DNA of 64,000 nt from Daejeonia sp002484105 (GTDB lineage: Bacteria; Bacteroidota; Bacteroidia; Flavobacteriales; Weeksellaceae), in assembly GCF_051175565.1 (NCBI RefSeq), contig NZ_CP195105.1, forward strand, positions 2,852,001 through 2,916,000. The letters are read 5' to 3'. The notes under the pieces are model-generated. The model saw only the letters and a program-made list of their open reading frames with translations. It was not told where the DNA came from and ran no database searches. The position numbers were made by a program, and so were the translations under genes. Positions 18,812 to 28,262 of this stretch are shown here, in pieces. Position 1 is the stretch's first letter. Each line of letters starts with the position of its first letter.

Positions 18812-21800
18812 CTATTTTGCCTCAGTCTTTTGTAAAGAATCTTTAGAGGCTTTCACAGTATCATTTCTGATATTTTTATCTTTTCTGTTTTTTCGGCGGA
18901 ACAATTGGTTAAAACTTTTACTGTACACTACTCCAACCCCATAGGTTTGGTTGGCATTGGCATTTCCGGAGGCTACCAGTCCTATATTCGATGGTTTGGA
19001 GTACATCCGGAGCAGTCTGGACCCGTCATTGTTCTTACTCCAGTCGTATTCTATTGTTCCTTCGCCGGAGAGATAGTCATTGGTGGTATTTTCAGTTTTG
19101 GAGATCGGCACGCCAAGCCCAGTTTTAATACTGATTCTCGGTGAAACGGCAATTCTCACACTTGCATTGGCTCGGTCGCCGGTATTGGCAGCCTGATCCC
19201 CTTTCAGATAATTAAGATCCACCTGAAATTCGTTGCTGATGGTATTGAGCACTGAACCCAACTGTTTGAAAAGCATGTTGTAACCGATATTTTCGGATGC
19301 TTTGCCCACATCTATGTCAAAACCTCCCGAACTGGAAACATTGAAACTGCTCATCAGAAGAACAGAACCAAACTGGATGATTTTTTCGTCTTCATTGCTC
19401 ATTTTTGTGGCAAGCGTCTCCTTCAGTTGTGTAGAAGCATCCGGTGCATCTACATTGAAGGCCACAACCGGGCTGTTCAGCGTTCCCGTGATTCCGACGG
19501 TGAGCAGCACATTCAGCTGCGGGATAGAGGTCGTACTGAGATATTCGCCGGCATTGGTCACCATTCTTGAGTAATTGGCTTTGATATCCAACTGTGGTGT
19601 CATGGCATCGCCGTCCCATTTAATGCTGCTTCCTTTTGCAATCTGGAAGGTACGTTCCAGTATCGCCTTGGAGACATAGGTTCCGTTATCCACGATATAG
19701 TTGCCGTTCAGTTCGATATTTCCGTTGCGGAACATTCGGAAACGTATTTCCGGAGAATCGCCACGTACACTGATGTCTCCCACATCATCACCAACAAGTA
19801 CATTTACCGTTGTACCTTTGTCTACATTCACGGCAAAATCAATATTCATATTGGCACCGCCGCGCTTCTTTTTCTGTATGGTAATGCCCCCTTCCTTATT
19901 TTTCTCAAGAAAACGAAGCATTTTGAATTCATCCACATTTCCGGTAGAGCTTGAATTAAATGTAAAGACAGAATTCTGGAGCGCCTTCATATTTGGTGTA
20001 GAAATATCCAGTCCTGTAACAGGTCCGGAAACATAGAGATCTCCCTGTCCGTAAACTCGTCCCCAAAAGAGGTCACTGTCTTTCTGTGTTGTATTCAGCA
20101 CGATCAGATTATCGGCAGAGATGATAAGGTTGACGCCCATCGAAGCAATGGTTTCAAACTGAATAAATCCGGAAACCGAGCCTCCGGAGTTGCTTCTGCC
20201 ATCTTTCAAACGGATATTGTTCAGCTCTGCAAATCCTTTGGAAAGTGGGATTACGGTGTCTTCAAAACTGTAGTCCACACCTGTAAAGTTCAGTTTGAGA
20301 CCGACACCCGAAAGGGCTATATTTCCTGTATAGTCAATGTCATTCACCGGTCCTTTTATGGTTAAAGTTCCGTTGGCTTTGCCGCGCATATTGCTGAAAA
20401 CCGTCGAAACAAACTGCTGAGTAAATGCGAGGTCGAAGTCCTTCAGATCAGCTTTCATATTAAGTGTAGGCGATGCAGTATTGTTGTCCACCGTTCCGGA
20501 AAGGTACAGGTTATTGTCACCCAGAATTCCGGCACTGACTACTTTTGCCTCGAGATTAAAGACGTTTGGCACATCGCTTTTTTCCGCACTGATCACCAGA
20601 TTTCCCATATCCTTCTCGCCCATTTTCATATCTTCAATGGTCAGGTCGACCAGTGGTGAAAGATTTCTTTCATTCATCACAATCTGAATTTTCCCATTGG
20701 CCACACCCTGAAAATCCATTGTATTGCCATTTTCCTGCATTTCAAAAACTTTGGCAATCTGCAGGTGATGAACTTCTGCATCAATATTGAAACTTTTCCC
20801 CGAACGGAAGAGTGCATTATTGATCAGCAGTTCGCTGTCATCAGAGTAAATCCTTAGGTTTTTGATCTGAAAATCACCGGTTTTCCGGCGGTAAGTGATG
20901 GAATGATCAAGATCCGGACGGGTATCAATATTCCATGTCACCTCATTGAATTTTATCTGTGTAGGATCAAAGCGGAAAACATAATCACCATTGGCATCCA
21001 CAGACTGGTTGAGGTTGATGGCATAGTTTTTCATCTGTCCGTTTTGTTCATTCTCGAGTGTTCCGCGCAGGAAATTCGCTGTGATATACAGTTTTTCGTT
21101 GTTCTGATTTTTCCCGGTGAGAACAACTTCCTTAAAGACATTGCTGCCCATCTGAAACCGGTCTACCCGCGCAAAAATCTGCTCGTCCATATTGGCCGTA
21201 TTGATACGCAGCAGGATATTGTCAGCCATTGCGCTGTCGTGGGTAATGGTTCCTTCTTTTTTCAGTTCATAAGACGGATTGATTTTGGCGAGCATTTTGT
21301 CTGCCTCGCTCACTTCTTCTTTGTTTGTGGTGATATAAATGAGCTTTTCAGCATCAGCATTCAGAATGAGATGATTGCTGTTGCCGTCATAAGAACCGGA
21401 AATATGTGCTCCCGACGGAATTCTGATTTCGGGTATAAACATCGACAAAAGATTCTGCTGAACCTCAAAATCCATATCAAAATTCTGTCCTTTATAGAGT
21501 TTTCCCGGCGCCGGCCCCACCAGGATTTTATCCATACTGTTGCGAATCATCCCGCTCAGATCCCCCAGATTATAGTGTCCTGCAATTTTTCCGTACACAG
21601 CGTCTGGTGCCCTCACAGCAATAATGCGGTTGCCGTTTTCCACAAACGCTTTCAAATCTGCATTCGGAATATTGACCGTCTGCCCTCCCGACCGGTAAAC
21701 GATATGATCTGCTGAAACATCCAGCATGAGATCATTCAGGCTTGTCATGGCAAATTTCCCTTTGACGGAACCACTCACGGTGAGACTGTTTTTGCTTCCG

Positions 21801-23602
21801 GTAAAATAGCTGACGTTCAGATACTGGATATCACTTTTAATGTCAGCGGAAATCCGTCGCGTACTGAAGTCGATAAGGCCGTTGACGTTCCCTTTCACCT
21901 GAGAATCGTCCAGCGCAATCAGACCTCGGTATTTTTTATGATCGAGAACGCCGTTCAGTGTGGCATTGTGAATGATTTTTCCGAGAATATCTATACTGGC
22001 AATCTGCGAAGTGGTTTCTACCACCATCCTGTTGACGTCAAAACTTTGTCCTTTCAGATTAAATTTCCCAGAGATCAGCCCAACCTGTTTGTTCTTGGTG
22101 ATAGCGGAAGTATTCAGGTTTCTCACCTCTGCATATCCGCGGTATTTTGGAAGATCAGTACTGAAGTCTGTAAGATAAAAGTTGCTGATATCAGCACTTC
22201 CGATGCCAGTGAGGAGACTTCCCTTCTGCACAAAAATCTGTTTTGGCGTTACGGAAACAGAACCGCTGTAGCGAAGACGTCCAAAGTCATCTGCAAAATT
22301 TTTCATTTTTGCTGATATAAATTTCGGGAACATCGCCTTCAGGTCATTATAGGTGAAATCGGTAGAAAGCTTTTCCGTTCCGATGCTGAAATTCCCTTTC
22401 AGAAGCCTGTCAACCTGCATTTTCGGTGTCTGAATGCTCACATTACGGTTTCCGATCACAAAATTTTTAAGAGTAAATCCATTCAGCGGGCCTTTCATCT
22501 CTCCATGAATATCAAACGGTTTTTCATTATCCCACTGTGTTACAAAATAGCTGATATCATAACCGCTCAGCTGGCTTCCCTGTTTCAGATTCATTTCCCA
22601 GCCCACTTTGTCGGCAAAATCCTGCCATCCGGTATCTTGATTGAGATGAAAACTTATATTTCCCTGAAGCAGCGAATGATCCGTATTAATGGTCAGATCT
22701 TTCAGCGAAAGAGCCGTTTTGGTCAATGAAAGATCTGCAGAAAAAGTCTCTACCTTATGCTTCTTGCCCCAGCGTTCCGTCACAAAAGAAAGATTGTTCA
22801 GTCTTGCATATACATTTTGCCCCACCACTTTCAGTGAGGGAGCTACGAGACTGACGTTTTCTGCCTGCAGCCATTTTCCGGCCTCCCCGGGGGAATTTTC
22901 GTTCACAATGGATATTTTGGAATCCGAAAGTTCAATGCGGCTGTCCAGTTCAAAAGGAGGCTTGTTGGGATCCCTTTTCTTACCATTGTCAAAGAGATTG
23001 ATATAACGTATGAAATTGGAAATACTGTCGCCTTTATAGGTAATGACCCGGATGTCCGCATTTTTAAGTTTAAGCGATTTAAAACTCAGCGAATTGCTTT
23101 TTCCGGAAACCGCTCCTGCAATAAGGGAAATCCAGTCCGAACTGGCATCGAATTCCCCGGCGCGTATAAATTCGTATCCTTTGTAATCTTTGATTTTAAG
23201 ACCTTTGATGCTGACGTTTCCGAAAAAATTAACATCAATGGCATCGGTAGACATTTCTGCTTTGAAATCTCTGTTGACAATCTGAAGTGCCTCGTTGGCC
23301 GCCCATCTTTTGGTAACATTCAGGTTCAGGACGATCATTATAAGCGCCAGAAGAGCGAACCCTATCCAGAAAAGATAAAGCAACAGCCTCGCCCACCATT
23401 TTATGGATACCACATCGTGCGCCGCCTGCTTCCCGAATTCCTGAGCCGTCTCGCGTGGATGTTTAAGTGCATCCGAAGCCAGCTCCGAAGCTTCTTTCAC
23501 AGACTTCTGAACATTATCTACGCCTTTTTTTACAGAGCTCTCGATCTTGTCTGTGACGGATTTTTTATTTTCAGACTCGTTATTATTCTCTAAATTTGCC
23601 AT
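18812..23602 (-). CDS. tamB: TamB-like translocation/assembly module protein (DUF490)
   Basis: A 1596-residue envelope protein. A cytoplasmic N-terminus (about 1-70) precedes one membrane helix (WWARLLLYLFWIGFALLAL region, about 70-93). A very long periplasmic part of repeated beta-strands follows (AsmA/VPS13-like groove), ending in the DUF490/TamB domain (about 1150-1550). TamB proteins bridge the inner and outer membranes and are implicated in phospholipid transport and outer-membrane protein assembly. The length is typical of Bacteroidota homologues. The start codon lies only 3 nt from the oppositely directed tsaD start, so its promoter must lie within tsaD. Confidence 0.92.
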   Translation of the reverse strand: MANLENNNESENKKSVTDKIESSVKKGVDNVQKSVKEASELASDALKHPRETAQEFGKQAAHDVVSIKWWARLLLYLFWIGFALLALIMIVLNLNVTKRWAANEALQIVNRDFKAEMSTDAIDVNFFGNVSIKGLKIKDYKGYEFIRAGEFDASSDWISLIAGAVSGKSNSLSFKSLKLKNADIRVITYKGDSISNFIRYINLFDNGKKRDPNKPPFELDSRIELSDSKISIVNENSPGEAGKWLQAENVSLVAPSLKVVGQNVYARLNNLSFVTERWGKKHKVETFSADLSLTKTALSLKDLTINTDHSLLQGNISFHLNQDTGWQDFADKVGWEMNLKQGSQLSGYDISYFVTQWDNEKPFDIHGEMKGPLNGFTLKNFVIGNRNVSIQTPKMQVDRLLKGNFSIGTEKLSTDFTYNDLKAMFPKFISAKMKNFADDFGRLRYSGSVSVTPKQIFVQKGSLLTGIGSADISNFYLTDFSTDLPKYRGYAEVRNLNTSAITKNKQVGLISGKFNLKGQSFDVNRMVVETTSQIASIDILGKIIHNATLNGVLDHKKYRGLIALDDSQVKGNVNGLIDFSTRRISADIKSDIQYLNVSYFTGSKNSLTVSGSVKGKFAMTSLNDLMLDVSADHIVYRSGGQTVNIPNADLKAFVENGNRIIAVRAPDAVYGKIAGHYNLGDLSGMIRNSMDKILVGPAPGKLYKGQNFDMDFEVQQNLLSMFIPEIRIPSGAHISGSYDGNSNHLILNADAEKLIYITTNKEEVSEADKMLAKINPSYELKKEGTITHDSAMADNILLRINTANMDEQIFARVDRFQMGSNVFKEVVLTGKNQNNEKLYITANFLRGTLENEQNGQMKNYAINLNQSVDANGDYVFRFDPTQIKFNEVTWNIDTRPDLDHSITYRRKTGDFQIKNLRIYSDDSELLINNALFRSGKSFNIDAEVHHLQIAKVFEMQENGNTMDFQGVANGKIQIVMNERNLSPLVDLTIEDMKMGEKDMGNLVISAEKSDVPNVFNLEAKVVSAGILGDNNLYLSGTVDNNTASPTLNMKADLKDFDLAFTQQFVSTVFSNMRGKANGTLTIKGPVNDIDYTGNIALSGVGLKLNFTGVDYSFEDTVIPLSKGFAELNNIRLKDGRSNSGGSVSGFIQFETIASMGVNLIISADNLIVLNTTQKDSDLFWGRVYGQGDLYVSGPVTGLDISTPNMKALQNSVFTFNSSSTGNVDEFKMLRFLEKNKEGGITIQKKKRGGANMNIDFAVNVDKGTTVNVLVGDDVGDISVRGDSPEIRFRMFRNGNIELNGNYIVDNGTYVSKAILERTFQIAKGSSIKWDGDAMTPQLDIKANYSRMVTNAGEYLSTTSIPQLNVLLTVGITGTLNSPVVAFNVDAPDASTQLKETLATKMSNEDEKIIQFGSVLLMSSFNVSSSGGFDIDVGKASENIGYNMLFKQLGSVLNTISNEFQVDLNYLKGDQAANTGDRANASVRIAVSPRISIKTGLGVPISKTENTTNDYLSGEGTIEYDWSKNNDGSRLLRMYSKPSNIGLVASGNANANQTYGVGVVYSKSFNQLFRRKNRKDKNIRNDTVKASKDSLQKTEAK
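23591..23598 (+). promoter_or_regulatory. tsaD promoter -7 element inside the tamB coding region
   Basis: TAAATTTG (TAnnTTTG) ends 7 nt before the tsaD ATG at 23606, so transcription should begin at or within a few bases of the start codon. The element overlaps the first codons of tamB on the other strand. Confidence 0.55.
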
Positions 23603-23605
23603 GTT

Positions 23606-24649
23606 ATGAGCGAACCAATAATTTTAGGTATAGAATCCTCCTGCGACGACACTTCTGCAGCCGTCATCCAGGGCAACCGGATTCTCTCCAACGTTGCAGC
23701 CGGCCAGAAAGTTCATATCGCCTATGGCGGTGTCGTTCCCGAACTGGCTTCCCGTGCACATCAGCAGAATATTATCCCTGTCGTGTACCAGGCGTTGCAA
23801 AAAGCAAATATACAACAAAATGAGATTTCCGCTGTTGGATTTACACGGGGTCCCGGGCTGCTCGGTTCTCTGCTTGTCGGGACATCTTTTGCCAAATCCA
23901 TGGCAATGAGCCTGAATGTTCCGCTGATTGAAGTAAACCATCTCCAGGCACACATCATGGCGCATTTTATTGAAGATGCCAATCCGCATCCGCCAAAATT
24001 CCCGTTTCTCTGCCTCACCGTCAGTGGCGGACACACGCTGATTGTTCTTGTCAAAGACTATTTCGACCTCGAAATTGTCGGCCGTACCATTGATGATGCT
24101 GCCGGAGAAGCTTTCGACAAAACCGGAAAAATCTTTGAACTCGACTATCCCGCCGGCCCCATTATCGACCGGCTCGCCAAAGAAGGTAAACCAGATACCT
24201 TTACGTTCAGCAAGCCAAAAATCGAAGGTTTCAACTATTCGTTCAGCGGTCTGAAGACATCTGTACTGTATTTTATCCAGAAGGAGGTGAAAAAAAATCC
24301 GGATTTTGTTCGTGAAAACCTCAACAATCTTTGCGCCTCGCTGCAAAAAACCATCATTGACATCCTGATGGACAAACTGGAAAAAGCTGCCCGGGAATTC
24401 CAGATCCATGAAATAGCCATTGCCGGAGGGGTTTCTGCCAATTCCGGACTGCGTACCGCAATGGAAGAACGCCGCAAATCACTCGGATGGAATATCTATA
24501 TTCCGAAATTTGAATATACCACCGATAATGCCGCAATGATTGCCATGGTGGCCCGTCTGAAATACGAACGTAAAATATTTTCGGACCTCACCGTTGCTGC
24601 AACAGCGCGTTATGATCTGGAAAGTGAACTTGTCAACATCAAAAAATGA
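23606..24649 (+). CDS. tsaD: tRNA N6-threonylcarbamoyladenosine transferase TsaD
   Basis: A 347-residue ASKHA-fold enzyme that moves threonylcarbamoyl from TC-AMP to A37 of ANN-decoding tRNAs, working with TsaB and TsaE. Visible: GIESSCDDTSAA at the N-terminus, metal-binding His pair in NHLQAHIMAH, nucleotide loop LCLTVSGGHT, and late AGGVSANSGLR with the metal Asp in TTDNAAMIA. Length is standard. rsmE overlaps its stop by 4 nt (ATGA), so the two are translationally coupled. Confidence 0.97.
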   Translation: MSEPIILGIESSCDDTSAAVIQGNRILSNVAAGQKVHIAYGGVVPELASRAHQQNIIPVVYQALQKANIQQNEISAVGFTRGPGLLGSLLVGTSFAKSMAMSLNVPLIEVNHLQAHIMAHFIEDANPHPPKFPFLCLTVSGGHTLIVLVKDYFDLEIVGRTIDDAAGEAFDKTGKIFELDYPAGPIIDRLAKEGKPDTFTFSKPKIEGFNYSFSGLKTSVLYFIQKEVKKNPDFVRENLNNLCASLQKTIIDILMDKLEKAAREFQIHEIAIAGGVSANSGLRTAMEERRKSLGWNIYIPKFEYTTDNAAMIAMVARLKYERKIFSDLTVAATARYDLESELVNIKK

Positions 24650-25338
24650 AACTCTTCTACGGCGACATATTTCCGGAAATCCGCATTGATGACGAAGAAC
24701 AGCAGCACATTCTGAAAGTCCTCCGCATGAAAAGCGGTGATGTTCTATCCCTGACCGACGGCAAGGGAAACCTGGCCCGTGGAAAGCTGCGCATTGAGGG
24801 TAAAAAAGCATTACTGGAAAACTCCCACGTAGCAGAAAATCTACCCGATTTCCATCCGAAACTTCATATCGCCATTGCTCCGACCAAGAACATTGACCGT
24901 ATTGACTTCTTTGTAGAAAAAGCAACAGAAATGGGTATCAGCGAAATCAGTTTTCTGAATACAGACAACAGCGAACGCCGCAACCTGAACATCGAAAAAA
25001 TCCGCAAAAAAGTGATTGCAGCATGCAAACAGAGTTTGCGCACACACTTTCCGAAGGTGAATGACATGGTAAAATTCAAAGATTTTATCCGCAGTGTACA
25101 TCCCGGAAAAACTTTTGTTGCTCACTGTGATGCTTCATTAGAGAGGTCGCGTATTCAGGATATCGAGATCCCAGACGAAATCACAGTGCTTATCGGGCCG
25201 GAAGGAGATTTTTCGCGCGACGAAATCAATATACTTTCCGATATAGGTATCGGAGCAATAACCCTTGGCAGCCAACGACTGAGAACAGAAACTGCCGGGC
25301 TTTATGTTACCGCATGGATCTACTCCAAAATGGGCTGA
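24646..25338 (+). CDS. rsmE: 16S rRNA (uracil(1498)-N(3))-methyltransferase RsmE
   Basis: A 230-residue SPOUT methyltransferase that methylates U1498 of 16S rRNA using SAM. It has the PUA-like N-terminal domain (1-70, with LRMKSGDVLSLTDGKG). The C-terminal SPOUT knot has LIGPEGDFSRDE and TLGSQRLRTETA, the SAM-binding loops of the family. It shares a 4-nt overlap with tsaD. Confidence 0.95.
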   Translation: MKLFYGDIFPEIRIDDEEQQHILKVLRMKSGDVLSLTDGKGNLARGKLRIEGKKALLENSHVAENLPDFHPKLHIAIAPTKNIDRIDFFVEKATEMGISEISFLNTDNSERRNLNIEKIRKKVIAACKQSLRTHFPKVNDMVKFKDFIRSVHPGKTFVAHCDASLERSRIQDIEIPDEITVLIGPEGDFSRDEINILSDIGIGAITLGSQRLRTETAGLYVTAWIYSKMG

Positions 25339-25437
25339 CATTGCAAAAAGAAAACGCTCTTTCTGACATCAGAAACTTTTCAAATCCAATATATTCAACA
25401 CAAAAACTACTTTGTAATAATATAAAACCATCCTCAG

Positions 25438-25473
25438 ATCGTATTCTAAAACTTTATCGTATTCTAAAACTTT
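25438..25473. repeat. 18-bp tandem duplication
   Basis: The unit ATCGTATTCTAAAACTTT occurs twice with no gap and no mismatch, in the gap between two converging genes. Confidence 0.9.
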
Positions 25474-25484
25474 TATAAACGGTA

Positions 25485-26477
25485 TTATATAAAGTTTAAC
25501 TTTCCAGATTCTTCATATTCTTTCAGCAACTTTTGGAATACTTCGGCAACGGGAAGCACCTCGTCAATCATCGCAGAAACCTGACCGATTTCGAGTTCGC
25601 CTTCATCAAGATCGCCCTCAAACATACCACGTTTGGAGCGGCCGCGGCCAAGTGTTTCCTTCAGTGCTTCGGCATTTCTTCCGGTCTGATACAGCTCTTC
25701 AATTTCATCAAAAAACCGGTTTTTCACGAGACGGACCGGCGCCAGTTCCTTCAGCGTGAGGAAAGTATCTCCCTCCTGAAGCAAGGTGATTTTATTTTTC
25801 CAGTTTTCGTGGGCACTGGCTTCTGCTGTTGCAGCGAAACGGGAGCCAATCTGCACACCATCAGCACCCAGCACCATTGCTGCACGCATCTGCGAGCCCA
25901 GTCCAATACCTCCGGCAGCAATGAGCGGTTTCGAAATTTGTCTGCGGACATTCGGTATCAGGCAGAAAGTTGTGGTCTCGTCGCGCCCATTGTGGCCACC
26001 GGCTTCAAAACCTTCGGCAACGATGGCATCTACACCGGCATCTTCGCATTTGACGGCAAATTTGGCAGAGGAAACGACATGTGCGACTTTTACTCCTTCT
26101 TTCTGAAGGGTCTGCGTCCAGGTTTTGGGGTTTCCGGCAGAGGTGAAAACGATTTTTACACCTTCTTCCAGAATAATACTGATGATTTCTTCAAGATTGG
26201 GATAGAGCATCGGCACATTGACTCCAAATGGCTTGGCCGTTGCGGACTTGCATTTACGAATGTTCTCGCGAAGGATGTCGGGATACATGCTTCCTGCCCC
26301 CAGAAGGCCAAGACCTCCGTTATTGGATACGGCAGATGCCAGTCTCCAGCCGGAATGCCAGATCATACCGCCCTGAATGATGGGATAACGGATCTGAAAA
26401 AGTTCTGTAATGCTGTTCTGCTGTTCCTTTTTCTCTTTCATTTTTTTTGCAGCGTTGAAATCAATAAAATTACTCAT
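25485..26477 (-). CDS. NAD(P)H-dependent FMN oxidoreductase (nitronate monooxygenase/FabK type)
   Basis: A 330-residue TIM-barrel flavoprotein. Typical stretches are YPIIQGGMIW near the N-terminus, the FMN-phosphate loops AAGGIGLGSQ and LGADGVQIGSRF, and the family motif GFEAGGHNG. Members include nitronate monooxygenase and the enoyl-ACP reductase FabK. Sequence reading alone does not separate them, and no fatty-acid genes are adjacent. Cytosolic. Confidence 0.85.
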   Translation of the reverse strand: MSNFIDFNAAKKMKEKKEQQNSITELFQIRYPIIQGGMIWHSGWRLASAVSNNGGLGLLGAGSMYPDILRENIRKCKSATAKPFGVNVPMLYPNLEEIISIILEEGVKIVFTSAGNPKTWTQTLQKEGVKVAHVVSSAKFAVKCEDAGVDAIVAEGFEAGGHNGRDETTTFCLIPNVRRQISKPLIAAGGIGLGSQMRAAMVLGADGVQIGSRFAATAEASAHENWKNKITLLQEGDTFLTLKELAPVRLVKNRFFDEIEELYQTGRNAEALKETLGRGRSKRGMFEGDLDEGELEIGQVSAMIDEVLPVAEVFQKLLKEYEESGKLNFI

Positions 26478-26652
26478 TGTGTAAAGTTAATGCTTCTTTG
26501 CCAAAAAATTTGGATTTTTCAGTTTAACATTGGTCCACACAACAAAAATTCTGAACGACTGGGGAACGTGAGCCAGCACCACCGAATATTGTGCGAATTG
26601 CCTCCAATATAATAGTCTGATGGTGAAAGGAAAACGTCTCCCGCATTAGCGA

Positions 26653-26722
26653 TTGCAGCGGATACCCCACAGTGAAGCCGCGGAGCGAAGCGGAGCGGCG
26701 AAACGAGGAGTATGAGCGGAAA
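26653..26722 (+). repeat. GC-rich dispersed repeat, copy 1
   Basis: A 70-bp block containing CGGAGCGAAGCGGAGCGGCG matches 60314-60383 at 65 of 70 positions. It is intergenic and far more GC-rich than its surroundings. It contains the pair GCCGC/GCGGC, which can fold. Confidence 0.9.
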
Positions 26723-26744
26723 GCGCGACCCGGCGCGGTGGGAG

Positions 26745-26775
26745 ACTTTTCCAAAGTTGCAAACTTTGGAAAAGT
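26745..26775. repeat. Perfect 14-bp inverted repeat
   Basis: ACTTTTCCAAAGTT, a 3-nt loop and AACTTTGGAAAAGT form a perfect hairpin. There is no T-run on either side, so it is not a typical terminator. It lies 22 bp beyond the GC-rich repeat. Confidence 0.85.
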
Positions 26776-26796
26776 TGTCAGGAAAGGGGAATGCCC

Positions 26797-26822
26797 AAAA
26801 AAATCCCCGGAAAAACCGGGGA
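26797..26822 (-). terminator. Terminator after the SurA-like gene
   Basis: The minus strand has TCCCCGG, a 5-nt loop, CCGGGGA, then seven T residues, directly after the gene. Confidence 0.88.
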
Positions 26823-26828
26823 AATAAT

Positions 26829-28199
26829 CTATTGTGTCAGCGCATCCTTGCTCCACTCGGAGCTGAATTTGCAATCGGAATAGCGCTTGTTGATGGAGAT
26901 AAATGTGTTAGGAAGCTGCTCTCTGACCCATTTGGCTACCATATCGCCCTTCTTCTTATTGAGTGCAAAACTTTTGATACGTTCGTAATCGGTATTGATG
27001 TCCAGCTGGTGCGCCGGGATGATATCATTGACCATAATGAGGTTGACCGAAAGACGTTTTGTGGGATCTGTATCTTCAAAAACATCCGTCATATCGTTTT
27101 TGTTAAGGCCGGCAATCTGATAATTGATCTTGGCGGGAAGATTGGATTTTTCGATTTTATCACCACCGTCGCTGTCGGTCATTACTCCTCCGTTGAATTT
27201 GGTATTCTTGTCATCGGAGTACCGGAATGCAGCTTCTTTGAAAGTCATTTTGCTGTCTTTGACGAGCGTTCGTATGCTATCGAGTTCTTTTTTGGCTGCA
27301 GCAATTTCGTCTGCATTGGGATCTGCTTTCAGAAGGATGTGACGTGCGTCATACATTTTTCCGGATTTTTTGACGAGCTGGATGATATGAAAACCAAAAT
27401 CCGATTCTACCGGCTCGGAAATTTCTCCTTCCTGAAGGTTCAGGGCTGCTGCCTCGAAAGGCTTCACCATTTTCCCTTTGGAAATATTGGTGTACAAACC
27501 ACCTGTGGAAGCAGATCCGGGATCTTCGGAATAGATTCTTGCCATGGTTTCGAAGGTCTCCTTTCCGTCGAGGATATCTTGCCGGATTTTTTTGAGGCGG
27601 TCTATGATTTCCTGTTTATGAGCCTGCGTCAGCTTTGGATACATCATGATTTTGGAAATAGTGACCTCGTCTTTCACTTCCGGCAGCTGATATTTGTTGG
27701 CCTCGTAGAAGTCGGAAACTTCATTCGGCGTAACGTCGGCTTTTTCTGTAATTCTTTTGTATTTTTCCTGACCGTAATAGTTATCAGTATCTATTTTTTC
27801 AATGGCATTTTTCATTTCGTAAGAAGTACGGAAGTTGTAGGCTTTCAGCATGGTTTTTTCATCCGGAAACTGAGAAAGGATACTGCTGTACTTCTGGTCT
27901 GCCATCTGTTTTATGGCGTCTGCACGGCTCTCGATCAGGGTATCTCTTTTGGCTGCGTAGATGAGTAGTTTATTGTTGATGGTGCTTTCCAGAAAATCAC
28001 ATTTGTCAGAGACTTTCTCTCCCTGTTGTTTTGCATAATTCATCTGATCATCAACATCAGACTCCAAAACAATTTCGTCACCAATGACGGCTGCAATGCC
28101 ATCCACCAGATCTCCCTTCTTCAACTGTGCATTGGCAAATGTAGAAAACAAAGTAAAGGCTACCAGGAATATGGAAAATATTCTAAAGTTTTTTACCAT
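26829..28199 (-). CDS. SurA-like periplasmic peptidylprolyl isomerase
   Basis: A 456-residue chaperone/foldase with a signal peptide (FLVAFTLFSTFANAQ, cut near residue 24). A SurA-type N-terminal helical domain follows (VDGIAAVIGDEIVLESDV), then two parvulin domains (about 170-270 and 275-380; the first shows GGLYTNISKGKMVKPFE, the second RHILLKADP). It should help outer-membrane proteins cross the periplasm. It is the last gene of the mutY-gldD-pfkB-PPIase run, with its own likely promoter in the 63-nt gap. Confidence 0.88.
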   Translation of the reverse strand: MVKNFRIFSIFLVAFTLFSTFANAQLKKGDLVDGIAAVIGDEIVLESDVDDQMNYAKQQGEKVSDKCDFLESTINNKLLIYAAKRDTLIESRADAIKQMADQKYSSILSQFPDEKTMLKAYNFRTSYEMKNAIEKIDTDNYYGQEKYKRITEKADVTPNEVSDFYEANKYQLPEVKDEVTISKIMMYPKLTQAHKQEIIDRLKKIRQDILDGKETFETMARIYSEDPGSASTGGLYTNISKGKMVKPFEAAALNLQEGEISEPVESDFGFHIIQLVKKSGKMYDARHILLKADPNADEIAAAKKELDSIRTLVKDSKMTFKEAAFRYSDDKNTKFNGGVMTDSDGGDKIEKSNLPAKINYQIAGLNKNDMTDVFEDTDPTKRLSVNLIMVNDIIPAHQLDINTDYERIKSFALNKKKGDMVAKWVREQLPNTFISINKRYSDCKFSSEWSKDALTQ

Positions 28200-28217
28200 T
28201 ATAAATTTTTATGTGTG

Positions 28218-28225
28218 CAAAATTA
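28218..28225 (-). promoter_or_regulatory. Promoter -7 element of the SurA-like gene
   Basis: The minus strand reads TAATTTTG (TAnnTTTG), 18 nt before the ATG. Confidence 0.5.
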
Positions 28226-28262
28226 TAATTCTAAACGGAACGCTGTTAAAAAAATTTTATAA

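Noticed and set aside
25533..26612. 359-codon plus-strand ORF opposite the FMN oxidoreductase
   Set aside because: Shadow frame; the minus-strand gene has full family motifs.
26524..26874. 116-codon minus-strand ORF across the GC-rich repeat
   Set aside because: It runs through the dispersed repeat, the hairpin and the terminator, and overlaps the end of the SurA-like gene; no coding signal.
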